From the NCBI RefSeq assembly GCF_029852145.1, contig NC_079973.1, positions 25,934,422 to 25,998,421 on the forward strand: a stretch of 64,000 nucleotides of DNA. The letters run 5' to 3'. Source of the stretch: Microplitis mediator (lineage: Eukaryota > Arthropoda > Insecta > Hymenoptera > Braconidae). Positions 39,501 through 48,845 of the stretch are shown one piece after another; the stretch's first letter is position 1; each line of letters begins with the position of its first letter. The notes under the pieces were generated by a model. It made no database searches. It was not told the origin of the DNA and saw nothing but the letters and a program-made list of their open reading frames with translations. Made by a program: the position numbers and the translations under genes.

Positions 39501-41765
39501 TTTTTTTCCATCCCTTTTCCTCCCGGTCTTCCTCTTCCTCTTTTTCACAGCATGCTCTGTCCCAGCGCTGGATAAAAGCTCGCGAGCATGTGATCTAACG
39601 AATAGCATCCGCCATTGACCATCGGTTATACATTAAACTGTGTCTTCCCTCATATTTTAACAGATGCACTTTGATTTTTATTTTCGAACCATTTTTTATC
39701 ATTTTTTTCATTTAAGATATCACGATTTTACACATGTGATGAATTAGACAGGCGTAACATTTAAATATAGGGATATCCATTGTGGTCGTATAAAATGACC
39801 ACGTCATCCCCGTCGATTGTATGCTAATTTTTCGTGCACTTCTCCATTCTCTTACCACCAGGTAGTCAAGTCTATTCATAAACATTTTTTTTTTCATCAA
39901 GATATTATTGAATAAGATCACGAGATTGTCATTAATTATATCGTGCTGTTGCCATAAAATATTTATAAATATATTAGATTTTTTTCTGTGATCGCTCTTC
40001 CGAAAATTAATATGCGGTAAAAAAAATCCATCAAGTTCGAGCTCAAAAATTAAAATTTCAGAGATTGGTCAAGAATTTTTGAAATCTTGAAAATATTAAA
40101 AAATTGAGCTTCCCTTTTTTTCTTTTTAAGAAATAGCCTGAAAAGTTCATCCGAGAATATGAATTTTTGGAGGTCGCTCAAAAATATCGAATACTCGAAA
40201 AATTTTGAAATTTCTCCGCGACCTCATAAAATTCAGTCAAGATAAAATTTTCAGGTGATTATTTATTTTACGTTACAAGTTCCAAAAAAAATTGATTTTT
40301 AAATATTTTTAAGGCTTTCAAAATTATTAAGCGACTTCTTAAAAATTTTTAGCTGAATCAGTGAAAATTTTTTTTCATCACACAAAATCTTAAATGGTAA
40401 GAGCAAAAAAAAATATAAAGTTTTTTTTGACCCACCCTAATAAAATATAACTTATTAAGTCAAACAATAATAATAATGTCGAGGTAAGTTACTAATTTTG
40501 AAATGCAGTGGGTCGAAATGAGTAGTTGACAAAGAATTTACCGCATGGACTTGAAGATATCACAAGAATCGCAGAATAGTAGCGGCGGGGAATCCTCGAA
40601 AAAGTTTAAGAGTTTACGGTAGGTGAACGTAAGAAACTAGGTTACTGCAACAGGTGGGCACTAAAGTAAATATACGCACATTACGCGGTCATTCATTGTA
40701 CTTGCAACAACATCTTGACACGTGGATGCATACTCGCGGTGATCGGCCGACGAATCGGTAATCAGCAATCAGTAATTCCATCGATTCGTCAACATCGCAC
40801 TGACGGCGAATAAAAGTCCTAGAAGTCCGAATACACCCGTTAAATTTTGACCGCAGCGCGTTAATATTTTATTGGATGACATACTAAAAGGAAGTGGTTT
40901 AAATTTTATTATAAACTGTCATTAACGGATACTTGGAAGTCGTATAAGCGAATAAGAGTGTAGTAAGCGACGAAACATCCGCACCTGTGTACATCATTAA
41001 AACGCATCGTTGAATATTATAACGCTGTGTCTTTAACGAGAGACAGTAACACCCTGAGCAACTTGTAAACTCACTTTGTTACGACTTGTTGAAAAGAGTT
41101 ACGGCAACGCCTCTATAGAGTCCTCATAATAAATTTTTATTACCTCTCAAAAATAATTTTTATCGTCACTTTACTCATTTTTTTTTTTTTCTGTATATTT
41201 ATATGACAAATTTAATATTTTATTACTTGATAAGAAATACTCGGATTATTTTTAAATTGAGTAATTACTGGTCTCGAAATCGTGTATATTCCAGCAGCTC
41301 TCGGATTACTCCTGAATTGTAAAAATTTAATAAGCGATTTATTTATAGATTTAATCAATTTCTGGCTCTATTTAACCGGCTTTTTTTAAGCTTACTACAA
41401 AAATAAATATAAGAAATTGGATTGATTTTGTATTCAAAGAAATTAAGTCAAGATCTTTAGGTTTTGTTTTTTTAATAAATTACGAGCGCGAGAGATTCAA
41501 AAAGTCAAAACGGCGCTTTCCCTCATCAGGCAGCAAATCAAAAGGGTAAAGTGAGTGGTGGAGTATGTAATTTGTGGGGTTTGGGGTGTGTGGTGTTGAG
41601 TAAAGTGTATAAGAGTACAGAAGACCCCTTTTGAAGAGCAAAAGCTCTAACGTTCGATAAGCCGGGTACCCTTTCCCCGGTGGATTCGCACAAAGGCCTA
41701 ATTACCCATAAATTGTCTGATTTACGACGGTCTAGAAATGTAAATATGAAATATGAAAATGAGGA

Positions 41766-41825
41766 TGGTTGTAATAAAAGTGATGTACGAGACTCTGTAG
41801 GGTCGTTCGTGGAAGCGTCCATCAT
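41766..41825 (+). other. Duplicated conserved module Z, copy 2
   Basis: The 21-base run at 41,771-41,791 is identical to 3,682-3,702, and the second shared word (GGAAGCGTCCATCAT) is at 41,811-41,825. It is 38 kb from copy 1, same orientation, with a shorter internal spacer. Confidence 0.6.
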
Positions 41826-41994
41826 GCCTGTTTGTGATGGGGTGTCTTTGTTTGGCTGCCGAGAGCCATTTTCCGTTTCTCTTCTCAAAACCGCTCTAAA
41901 TTTACTCCATATGGACTACCTGGGTACAATTACCTACTACCTATTACAGTTATTGTTGTTGTAAGCGTAATTACTGTTTCGAAATTTTTTTTTC

Positions 41995-42092
41995 TACGTC
42001 ACACACAAAAAATTTGAGGAAAATCTGAGTAGATTCTGAGGTATATTTTAAAAAATTCTGCAGTCCGTATGTCTTTTTTATGTGTGACGTTA
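41995..42092. mobile_element. Small inverted-repeat (MITE-like) element
   Basis: The left arm TACGTCACACACAAAAAA (from 41,995) is matched by the reverse complement of the right arm ending 42,092 (TAACGTCACACATAAAAAAG). The total is about 98 bp with no coding capacity. The terminal TA suggests a TA-targeting element, but target-site duplication cannot be proved from one copy. Confidence 0.6.
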
Positions 42093-42721
42093 TTATATTT
42101 ATCTTGAATTATGTTTACGTCAACCTATAAGGGCTGTTTATAGTATTTCGTGAGATCGAATTTAAAATCTAAAAGCACTACAATGCCAGTAAATTCACGT
42201 CCACGCTATAGCATAATCGTAGAATGTTATGTTCCTGCCTGCCACTACAATATATAGATGTATATATTTATAAATAGTTTTTGAGCATTGAGAACGGACT
42301 GAAATCCTCACGGTAAACGGAAGAAAACCAGTAAATCGTACCAAAAGTCAGGCCATTTGAAGCTATAAACGGCAAGCACATTGGTCCAAACGTACTGGCA
42401 TTTCCCATGATCGTGTTATTTAACGACAAGTACTTTCTACCGATATTAGCTTCTCATAACATCAAAACTTGCATATATTCGTCTTTACTTTAAACTTTAA
42501 TTATCACAAATTATTACTCAATGCCGTCTAATTATTTTTCACGTAATTTTATTGTCACGAGACTAATTTATTAACAGCAAATTATTTTTTTTAATTGCCC
42601 GTAAGTCAATGAATTTTTGAAAATATACTTTTACAGGAGATGTATTTGAAAATCTATAATTTGTAATTGTCGTTATTTTTTAAATACGAAAACTTTAATC
42701 TCAACTTTAATAACAAAAAAA

Positions 42722-42923
42722 TAAATCTAAAAAACGGTTGACCCTGCGAGAAAACCCCAAAACTTCCTGCTGTTTTTGAACTCAGAATTTTGATTGAAAT
42801 TCTTAGACGACGATCCTGATAAAAATTAAGGCGACAAAGTGAAAGAAAAAATTTTTTCTCATCCCCGAGCCCTGAGTCTAGATTTTCTATAGAATTTCAT
42901 AGCCGACGACCGGACGTCCATCA
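42722..42923 (-). repeat. Interspersed repeat R1, copy 2
   Basis: Inverted relative to copy 1 (33,079-33,205). Runs of 19 and 27 identical bases are separated from the GTTTTGGGGTTTTCTCGCAG block by an extra 75 bases or so not present in copy 1. Confidence 0.85.
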
Positions 42924-43416
42924 ACGGGAAGTTAAAAATTTTTTAAATTTAAATGCGACTCAACATTTTGATTATTTGCACAAAATATTTACTTTTTTTA
43001 GTCACAATATTTTTTTACTAAAAATTATCCTTGAATTTTCCCAATCATGTAAAAAGTAGAAATTCACGTAAAATTAATGAACTTTAATTCCAATGGTCTT
43101 CAGAAAATAAAAAAAAATTTCCAAATACTCCAATTATCAGTACAATTTTTTTATCAACTCAAAAAGTCATAATTGATAGTAAAAATGAATGATTAGAAAT
43201 GAAAACGACCAATGTTCGGCCTGTTTCCATCTTTGAATACTTTCAATAACTCTTTGAAGTTACCGACAGTCGCACACTTGCCACTGACGAAATTTTTTTT
43301 TATCTTCAGCAGGTCGAGTTTAATATCCAGAAAAAAACAAATAAACGTGAGGTATCAAATGGCCCGAGTCAGATCACCCTGAATAAAATAATAAACAAAT
43401 AAAATAAAGATCTAAG

Positions 43417-43494
43417 ATGAAAAATGGACCATGGTCAAGTAGACGTGGACCAGCAACTTCAAGAACTAAAATCCTTCGCAGAAAATATAGATAA
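43417..43494 (+). other. Short uORF overlapping the SNRNP48 start
   Basis: An ATG seven bases upstream of the SNRNP48 start opens a different frame of 25 codons, ending with TAA at 43,492-43,494 inside exon 1. If the mRNA includes this position, ribosomes must skip it by leaky scanning. The main ATG has the stronger context (A at -3, G at +4). It is relevant only if transcription starts upstream and no 5' UTR splice removes it. Confidence 0.4.
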
Positions 43495-45660
43495 GAAATT
43501 AAACGAGATAACTTCCGCTCTAGGATGGAGCACCGACAGTATAAAAAACGTGAGTATAAAATAAAATAATTATTTATCTATTTAAATAAATAATAAAATT
43601 ATTTTCCTAATAGTACATCCCGCCAATAATTTGTCCATTTGACAAAGCACATTGTTTGTCAGACAAGAGGTTGGATGAACATTTAGAAAAATGTCTATGG
43701 AGAGCAGAAGGTTATGGAGATTCGGATGTCCCCTTGTCTTTACCAACTCTACCAGCAGATTCTCCTTTTTGCATACAGATGAGTAAGTTTTTAACTCATA
43801 CAATCTACTGACAAGTAAATGGTGACGTTGTTTGATTTTTTTTTAGCCGAGAGCCTGCAGGACGAGATTTTGAAGTCAGCGAAACTGGGGAACTCATCTC
43901 TAGCAATAGGTCAGCAGCTAAAAAGTATTTTTAATCTCGATCAGAGTAATTTTAAACTCATAGTTAAATTACACTCGTAAATTATTTTCAGAATTTTATA
44001 TATATTATTTATCTTGAACTGGACTATCAATATCCTTTTTCATATCCTTTTAAAATTACTATTTTGTACTTCTGCTTTAATTATTTTTCTCTATTTGAAT
44101 CTCATTCATGCCATAGCCGTATTAAAATTTTATTAATTAAATTAATTAAAGAAAAGTTAAAGCGTCAATTAAAATCAGGACAACGTACTTACAATTGTCG
44201 CCGAGATGTAGAGTACAAAAAAAATTACTGACAGTTGGTGTCAGTTAGAAGTTAAACGAAATTTGTTAAATAAATTTCAGTAAAATCTTCATGTCAATTT
44301 TTTAGGCGAAATTTTATTTAACAAATTCCGTTTGACTTCTAATTGATAAAGACGAGGAAATTTTTTTCGAAATCTACATCCCGGTGACATTGTCGATTTT
44401 TCCATTGATGCTCTAACTTTTTTTTTTATAATTAATTAATAAAATTATGAATGTGAACCTAAAAGACGATTGTCAATTCTTAAAATTTTACAATAAATCA
44501 ATAAAATGTAAGTAGAGTAAAAATTAAAAAATGCATATTTAGATAAATGCAAAATCTGTACACGCATTTTTTTAAATTTCTTTATTTATTTATTTGAAAT
44601 TCGTAAATTCTCTCGTCTGCTACATTCACACTTATATAAAATTTCACTACGGCCATGAAAGTTGAAAGTCATTGAATATTTTTAAAAAATGGAGGGGGGG
44701 GGGGGGGCACTGTTTGAAAATGCCCGTAATTAATATTTATATTTGTTAGAATGTAAGAAAATTATTTAATAGCATAATTATTATTTCTTAACAATTATAA
44801 CAGGCGACAGCGATAGATTAATACCCCGGACTTCGGACCGACTGACGGCTGATTTTACTGCTGATGAAAGGAAAGCACTTTATGAATATTATTTAGCGCA
44901 TACTGTCCAACCAGACATCGGAGAAGACATCGCTGACTTAAATAAACCGTAAGAATAAAAAAATCCACAAACGCGTTCCGTAAAATAAATAAATAAATTT
45001 TCCAGAAAAAAATCAAACGACCAAAAAAGGACATCGTACCTGGAGCTGCTGGCGCACGAAAGAGATTTAAAGCGACGCCGGGCTAAGCATCGAGGAGTTC
45101 ACACAAATAAAAAATCGCAAACAGAAATATTACGAGAAGTCATCAATCAGCAGATGGAGATGCTGACGGAGTACATCGCCGAGAAAAACTACAATGGAGC
45201 TGTTGGAACTGAGGCTGTGAAAAAAGAACCAGAAGATACCAATGAACTGAAAGCTAAAAATTATCACAAAGAACGGAGAGACTCGGAGAAACCTAGGCCG
45301 CATTCTGACCACTCCAACGGCAGAGAAACTTCTAGGAACCGGGATGACGATGACCGGTACAAATATTCACACAAACATTCGAGACGTGAGTCAGACTATG
45401 ATGGAAGAAGTGAAAGACGCAGCAGAGATTACGAAGACTTTAAACATTCCAAGCATCACCACTACCCGAGAGATCAGGACAGACATCGCCGGCATCATCA
45501 TCAACATCCAGATGAACCAAATCACAGAAGTCATGATAAATATTCGAAGCACAGTCATGAGAAACTGCACAGCTCTCGAGATCGGGACAGATCACGTGGG
45601 GATTCGACTCCTTCGAAAAAATACAAATACGATGAAAAAAAATCACATAGAAGACATTAA
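43424..45660 (+). CDS. SNRNP48: U11/U12 small nuclear ribonucleoprotein 48 kDa protein, five exons
   Basis: Component of the U11/U12 di-snRNP of the minor spliceosome; in known homologues its CHHC zinc finger helps recognise the 5' splice site of U12-type introns in the nucleus. Deduced exons: 43424-43549, 43614-43782, 43847-43909, 44804-44948, 45006-45660, giving 385 codons plus stop in a continuous frame (human protein about 340). Residues 1-42 carry the conserved N-terminal helix ending in LGW. The zinc finger C49-x5-H55-x9-H65-x3-C69 is complete. Residues 186-218 hold the family's basic ERDLKRRR and KKSQTEILREVI segment. From about residue 245 the tail is rich in Arg, His, Asp and Ser. 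Introns 1, 2 and 4 are 57-64 bp with good GT-AG ends; intron 3 is 894 bp and filled by foldback elements. Its donor (GTCAGC at 43910) is weaker; an in-phase alternative GTATTT lies 21 bases on. An AATAAA lies at 45675-45680. Confidence 0.93.
44125..44448. mobile_element. Long-arm foldback (palindromic) element in SNRNP48 intron 3
   Basis: Two arms of roughly 140-155 bases are inverted copies of each other around a short loop at about 44,279-44,307. The inner arms 44,244-44,278 and 44,308-44,344 match at about 33 of 36 positions; the outer arms share AGTTA-AGC-TCAAT and GATGTAGA words. Ends are AT-rich (ATTAATTAA). No open frame, so a non-autonomous foldback or MITE-type insertion. The RNA would form a long hairpin inside the intron. 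Confidence 0.75.
44449..44640. mobile_element. Second foldback element (family F2), intronic copy
   Basis: It abuts the previous element directly. It resembles 49,441-49,619: both have an A/T-rich centre with a GCATTTTTT-type word and a right end reading CTGCTACATTCACACTT versus CTGTTACATTCACACTC. Its own left side is a weak inverted match to its right side (GTGAA then AGACGA), so the palindrome is more decayed than in the other copy. Confidence 0.5.
44694..44707 (+). repeat. G14 homopolymer in intron 3
   Basis: Fourteen consecutive G, a likely slippage hotspot and a place where assembly or sequencing length errors are expected. Confidence 0.85.
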
Positions 45661-45674
45661 TTTATTTTTAGTTA

Positions 45675-45680
45675 AATAAA
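45675..45680 (+). terminator. Polyadenylation signal of SNRNP48
   Basis: AATAAA 14 bases after the stop codon. On the minus strand, hexamers (TTTATT on plus) at 45,712-45,717 and nearby could serve BABAM1, so the two transcripts would end within about 40 bases of each other. Confidence 0.6.
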
Positions 45681-45787
45681 GATAACTTTTAATTATTCAG
45701 TTGGCTGTTGATTTATTTATTTATTTATCAGAAATGCAATTAATTTTACTCCATCTCAATTAAATGTTTAATGACTCAACAATACTT

Positions 45788-45824
45788 ATAATAATAATAA
45801 TAATAATATTAATAATAATAATTA
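45788..45824 (+). repeat. (AAT)n microsatellite
   Basis: Imperfect AAT run in the 3' region just after the BABAM1 stop codon (minus strand). Confidence 0.9.
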
Positions 45825-45828
45825 GATA

Positions 45829-46761
45829 TTAAACATCAGTAGAATTGTTTGGTAAAGAAATATTGTAATCAGTTTCATTTTGTCTAGGTCTCTGGAGCGG
45901 ATGCGCGACTAATCTGGCCATCGAACTGAACAATGCCGCGGAGACACGTCCAACTTCCAGAATAAATGAATTTTCTTTAGTGTCAAATCTTTGCAGTTCA
46001 CCGTAAATTTTTTCACACTCGTCGCCGTCACTCGGTGGCTCATGGACGAAGAGAGCGTCGAGAAAAAAGTGAGGATGTTTTACCAGCAGGTCAAAGCACT
46101 CGGGATCCGATATGCTGGTGATTATCTGAGATCTTCCGTAGATGAAAACCACACGTGTCACGTAAGTGGGAATGCTCGGGTGCTGCTGGAGATCCACTTT
46201 GTCCAAGGCCATTCTGAAGCACTGGGTCAAGTCACACATATGTTGGTTTTCATCGCCGAGAGGGTTGTCCGTGATGTTACCCAGGACACTGATCACTTGC
46301 TTGATGTTGTTGGTGAAGTCGCAGAGCCATGATGGTGACTCTGCGCTCAGTGTCATTATCGCGAACTCGTGGCTGCGGCTTATCGTCGACTTCGCGTGAA
46401 TAAACATTTCTACAGCCCGTTTTATCAATAGCAGAGGTTGAATTTTCTTTCCTGACTCAAATTCGTAAGGAGTTATCGTGGCTTCCTTGGCGGTATCAAT
46501 TATAAAGAGAATTTTCTCCGGTACGTTGATTACCGGATTTTTACCATCAATGAGATAACTTTTTTCGTGATATGATTTAGGCATTTTCAATTTATCGTCA
46601 AGGTGATGCTGGTGGTCAACTGGACTCATGGCACTGGACATTGACAAGTTACTCTTCGGACGATTACTTTCTTGATAACTTTGGTTTGAATCTGTTGTGA
46701 ATGATTCGAGCTGCTGGGATAGAATAGTCACTTCGTCTCCCGACTCATTCTTCACTGACAT
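45829..46761 (-). CDS. BABAM1: BRISC and BRCA1-A complex member 1 (MERIT40/NBA1 homologue)
   Basis: Scaffold subunit of the K63-linkage-specific BRCC36 deubiquitinase complexes (nuclear BRCA1-A, cytosolic BRISC). The single uninterrupted frame is 310 residues, close to the human length of about 329. After a polar, poorly conserved N-terminus (1-75), a von Willebrand A-like core begins with PEKILFIIDT at 81-90, and KRAVEMFIHAK and SRSHEFAIMTL (about 114-138) match the family. The MIDAS motif is degenerate (D-T-A-K-E instead of DxSxS), consistent with a scaffold role. The C-terminal AHPLQRP at 286-292 matches the family segment that contacts the BRE/BABAM2 subunit. The start at 46,761 is the first ATG in frame giving this length. 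It converges on SNRNP48, with 168 bases between stop codons. Whether the 5' UTR is spliced is unknown; absence of coding introns could also reflect an old retrocopy, but the frame is intact. Confidence 0.92.
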   Translation of the reverse strand: MSVKNESGDEVTILSQQLESFTTDSNQSYQESNRPKSNLSMSSAMSPVDHQHHLDDKLKMPKSYHEKSYLIDGKNPVINVPEKILFIIDTAKEATITPYEFESGKKIQPLLLIKRAVEMFIHAKSTISRSHEFAIMTLSAESPSWLCDFTNNIKQVISVLGNITDNPLGDENQHMCDLTQCFRMALDKVDLQQHPSIPTYVTRVVFIYGRSQIITSISDPECFDLLVKHPHFFLDALFVHEPPSDGDECEKIYGELQRFDTKENSFILEVGRVSAALFSSMARLVAHPLQRPRQNETDYNISLPNNSTDV

Positions 46762-48082
46762 TATTCAATTATTTTTAAATACTGCTGGTGATCTAGTCTA
46801 ATTACGGACTTACACTTTCAACTTGTTGCTGGTATCGAATAACTTTGACTATCTCTTTGTGTTATTGTTTTGGTTATGAATGTTATGATCAACGCACTGA
46901 GTATTTCGTAGGTTATGTTCAAGATCAAACGAGATCGAGGGAGCTGTCTTGCGGACATGTGAGTTGGCTCTCTTTTTTAAATCTTTTGTGCGAATTTATC
47001 ACCAACTCTACGGTTGGGATTCTCAAAGTTTTGTCATTGCAGCTGCAATATATATCCGAAGATATTTTTTAGGCCTTTCCAGGCTGAAAGAAGGGAAATT
47101 ATGGGAAAAAATTTGATTGAAGGGATAGAAAATAGTGGAAAAAAAATTTTTGAGCCCTAGAACAATCCAAGACCCAGGTGTCTGGGCATCTGCTCCAGCT
47201 CTATGTCCATCAGAATTTTTTCCTGACGATCCGAGATCATTACTGAGGGTCTTTCAATGCAAAACACTGGAGGAAAAAAAGTATTCGAGCTCTGGGCTCA
47301 AAAACAGCGGAATTTTGGGGTTGGCCCACAGGGTTAACAGCTTTTTAAATTTTTTCTACTGGTTTGTTTTTAATTAAAAAATTACTTTGCAATCGTGGAA
47401 ATCAATAGACAGAAAAGTGCATAAGGTCAGAGACCCAGTACCCGACCACTCATATATTTCTATATCTATATTTATTAAATTTTACTAAAATTTCAGTATT
47501 TATGAAGGAATACTGAGATGAAAAATATAAATAACACCCATTTACGTATGATTTTAAATTACGCGGTAGTGAGGAAAGTAATTAAAGGCCTGGTAATTTT
47601 TTAAATAAAAAAAAAATAATTTTTGTCAGAGCGGAATTAAAATCTATAGTAATTAGAAATTAATAATCCTGCGGTTGACTTTAACGAAAATTGTTTCAAC
47701 GCTGCGCCGAACGAGAAAATTTCTCGTTGATGATTTTGTTGAATTAAAAAATGAAAAAATATTTTAGCCTTTTTGAAACGATGGTGAAATTATCGAAACG
47801 AGATCTAGTAGACAAAGGAGAGACGCTAACTCGAGAGATCACGAACTTACGGTCGGTAATAAAACTGCCTTTGAAAATTGTATTTCAAATTTCCCGCATT
47901 TTTCAAAACCTATCCGATAATGGCTGCAATAAAATTATTGTGCGTTGACAAGATAATAATAATGAATAAAAAATATACGTAAAAATTAATTAGACAGGAA
48001 TAGTAAAAATTATTTATCAGAAGTACGGAAATCAGTTGATAAAAAAATTAAAATTAAATGAAAATAATAAATGCATTGACTG
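46762..48082. other. AT-rich upstream region of BABAM1
   Basis: Contains the presumed 5' UTR and promoter side of BABAM1 (minus strand). A diverged R1 copy lies at 47,284-47,352. Short open frames at 46,845-47,072 and 47,751-47,948 show no recognisable family and are not called. No strong 3' splice site is seen directly upstream of the BABAM1 ATG. Confidence 0.45.
47284..47352 (+). repeat. Interspersed repeat R1, diverged copy 3
   Basis: GGCTCAAAAACAGCGG, TTTTGGGGTT, CACAGGGTTAAC and CTTTTTAAATTT align in order with R1 copy 2 read on the minus strand. More diverged than copies 1 and 2; it may extend upstream to about 47,135. Confidence 0.6.
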
Positions 48083-48088
48083 ACTCAC

Positions 48089-48130
48089 CAGTTAAGAAAA
48101 TCTTCCGAGTTCGATCATTTTCTAAATATT
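48089..48130 (-). other. Candidate 42-nt non-coding exon
   Basis: On the minus strand a strong polypyrimidine tract ending TTTTTTCCAG is followed by 42 bases and then the donor GTGAGTCAG. The exon contains an ATG followed by only eight codons before a stop, so it would be 5' UTR. It lies 1.3 kb upstream of BABAM1 on the same strand, so an upstream exon of that gene is the simplest reading. No transcript evidence is available. Confidence 0.35.
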
Positions 48131-48709
48131 CTGGAAAAAACAAAAAATCATTTGTTACAAGAAATAAATTATTTTATATATTTTTTGGCAGAAGTCAAAA
48201 AAATCAATAAGAAGTGAAGTTTTTTTTGACTTCTTGATTTAGAATTAAAAAACAACAAATAAATTATTACCAGGGACAGAAAAAATCTGCGATTCAACAT
48301 CAGCTCCCACAAAATCACAATCACTTCACTTTATCACTCACCACTTAATTATTTTTCACTACTCACTATTCATGATCCTGAAGTTAGCAGGCAATTAAAA
48401 ATTTTCGAATTTTTTTTTCAACGATTTAATTTAAAAAAAAAAAAAAAAAAAATGCTTATGTAGAAAATTTAAAAAACTATAGATGCAATTCTTTGAAATA
48501 TTTTTTTTGTTTAATTTATCGTTTTTAAAAAAATTTTTAAACGCCGGCTAATTTCAGTATCATCACTATTCACACATTGGACACTAAACTGCACACAATT
48601 TAATCACTGATAGAAATTAAACAATAGATCGATCATGAATCACGATAATAATTACAAACGACACTTAAATAATTATCGAATAATAAATGTTCGAACATCG
48701 TCTGTAGCT
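48131..48709. other. AT-rich spacer with possible minus-strand splice donors
   Basis: Homopolymer-rich (A run at about 48,433-48,452). On the minus strand, GTAATA near 48,268 and GTGAGTGATA near 48,340 could be donors. A short word near 48,285-48,310 (CATCAGCTCC) recurs at about 49,158-49,167, consistent with a duplicated segment. No coding exon is supported. Confidence 0.35.
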
Positions 48710-48845
48710 GATCCATTGCCTGACTGCTAACCGTTACGGATTCGAGTGAAACTGCAGCGCCACGGTGGATTTGCAAACTAGTTCCCGCTCGCGGCCATTT
48801 TGGTTTTTGAAACTCGCGCATGCGCTCTAACGGCATCATTTAGAA
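48710..48845. promoter_or_regulatory. Promoter-like patch 1 (NRF1/YY1-type motifs)
   Basis: A GC-richer island in AT-rich DNA with the palindrome GCGCATGCGC at 48,816-48,825 (NRF1-type site) and GCGGCCATTTTGG at 48,791-48,803 (YY1-type site on the minus strand). These motifs mark housekeeping promoters in animals (established). It could drive BABAM1 leftwards; direction is not determined. Confidence 0.45.

Larger units (their letters stand above)
39501..43423. other. AT-rich intergenic stretch with decayed repeats
   Basis: Composition shifts to AT-rich DNA with many A/T homopolymers, most strongly at 39,640-40,480 and 41,130-41,480. It holds copy 2 of module Z (41,766-41,825), a small inverted-repeat element (41,995-42,092), R1 copy 2 (42,722-42,923) and a non-repetitive block at about 42,120-42,460 with no recognised product. 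The last 200 bases should contain the promoter and 5' UTR of the SNRNP48 gene; no TATA box is obvious. Confidence 0.55.

Noticed and set aside
1..41000. Proviral bracovirus segment or other integrated viral DNA
   Set aside because: No viral gene, segment-end repeat or gene family is recognisable; the region is better described as a regulatory-type gene desert.
45344..45679. 111-codon plus-strand frame inside SNRNP48
   Set aside because: A shadow of the Arg/His-rich tail of SNRNP48 in another frame.
45991..46332. 113-codon plus-strand frame inside BABAM1
   Set aside because: Antisense shadow of the BABAM1 coding sequence.
46762..46860. Intron directly upstream of the BABAM1 ATG using GTAAGT at about 46,807-46,812 (minus strand)
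   Set aside because: The only nearby acceptor (CACCAG) would leave an intron of about 29 bases, too short to be spliced.
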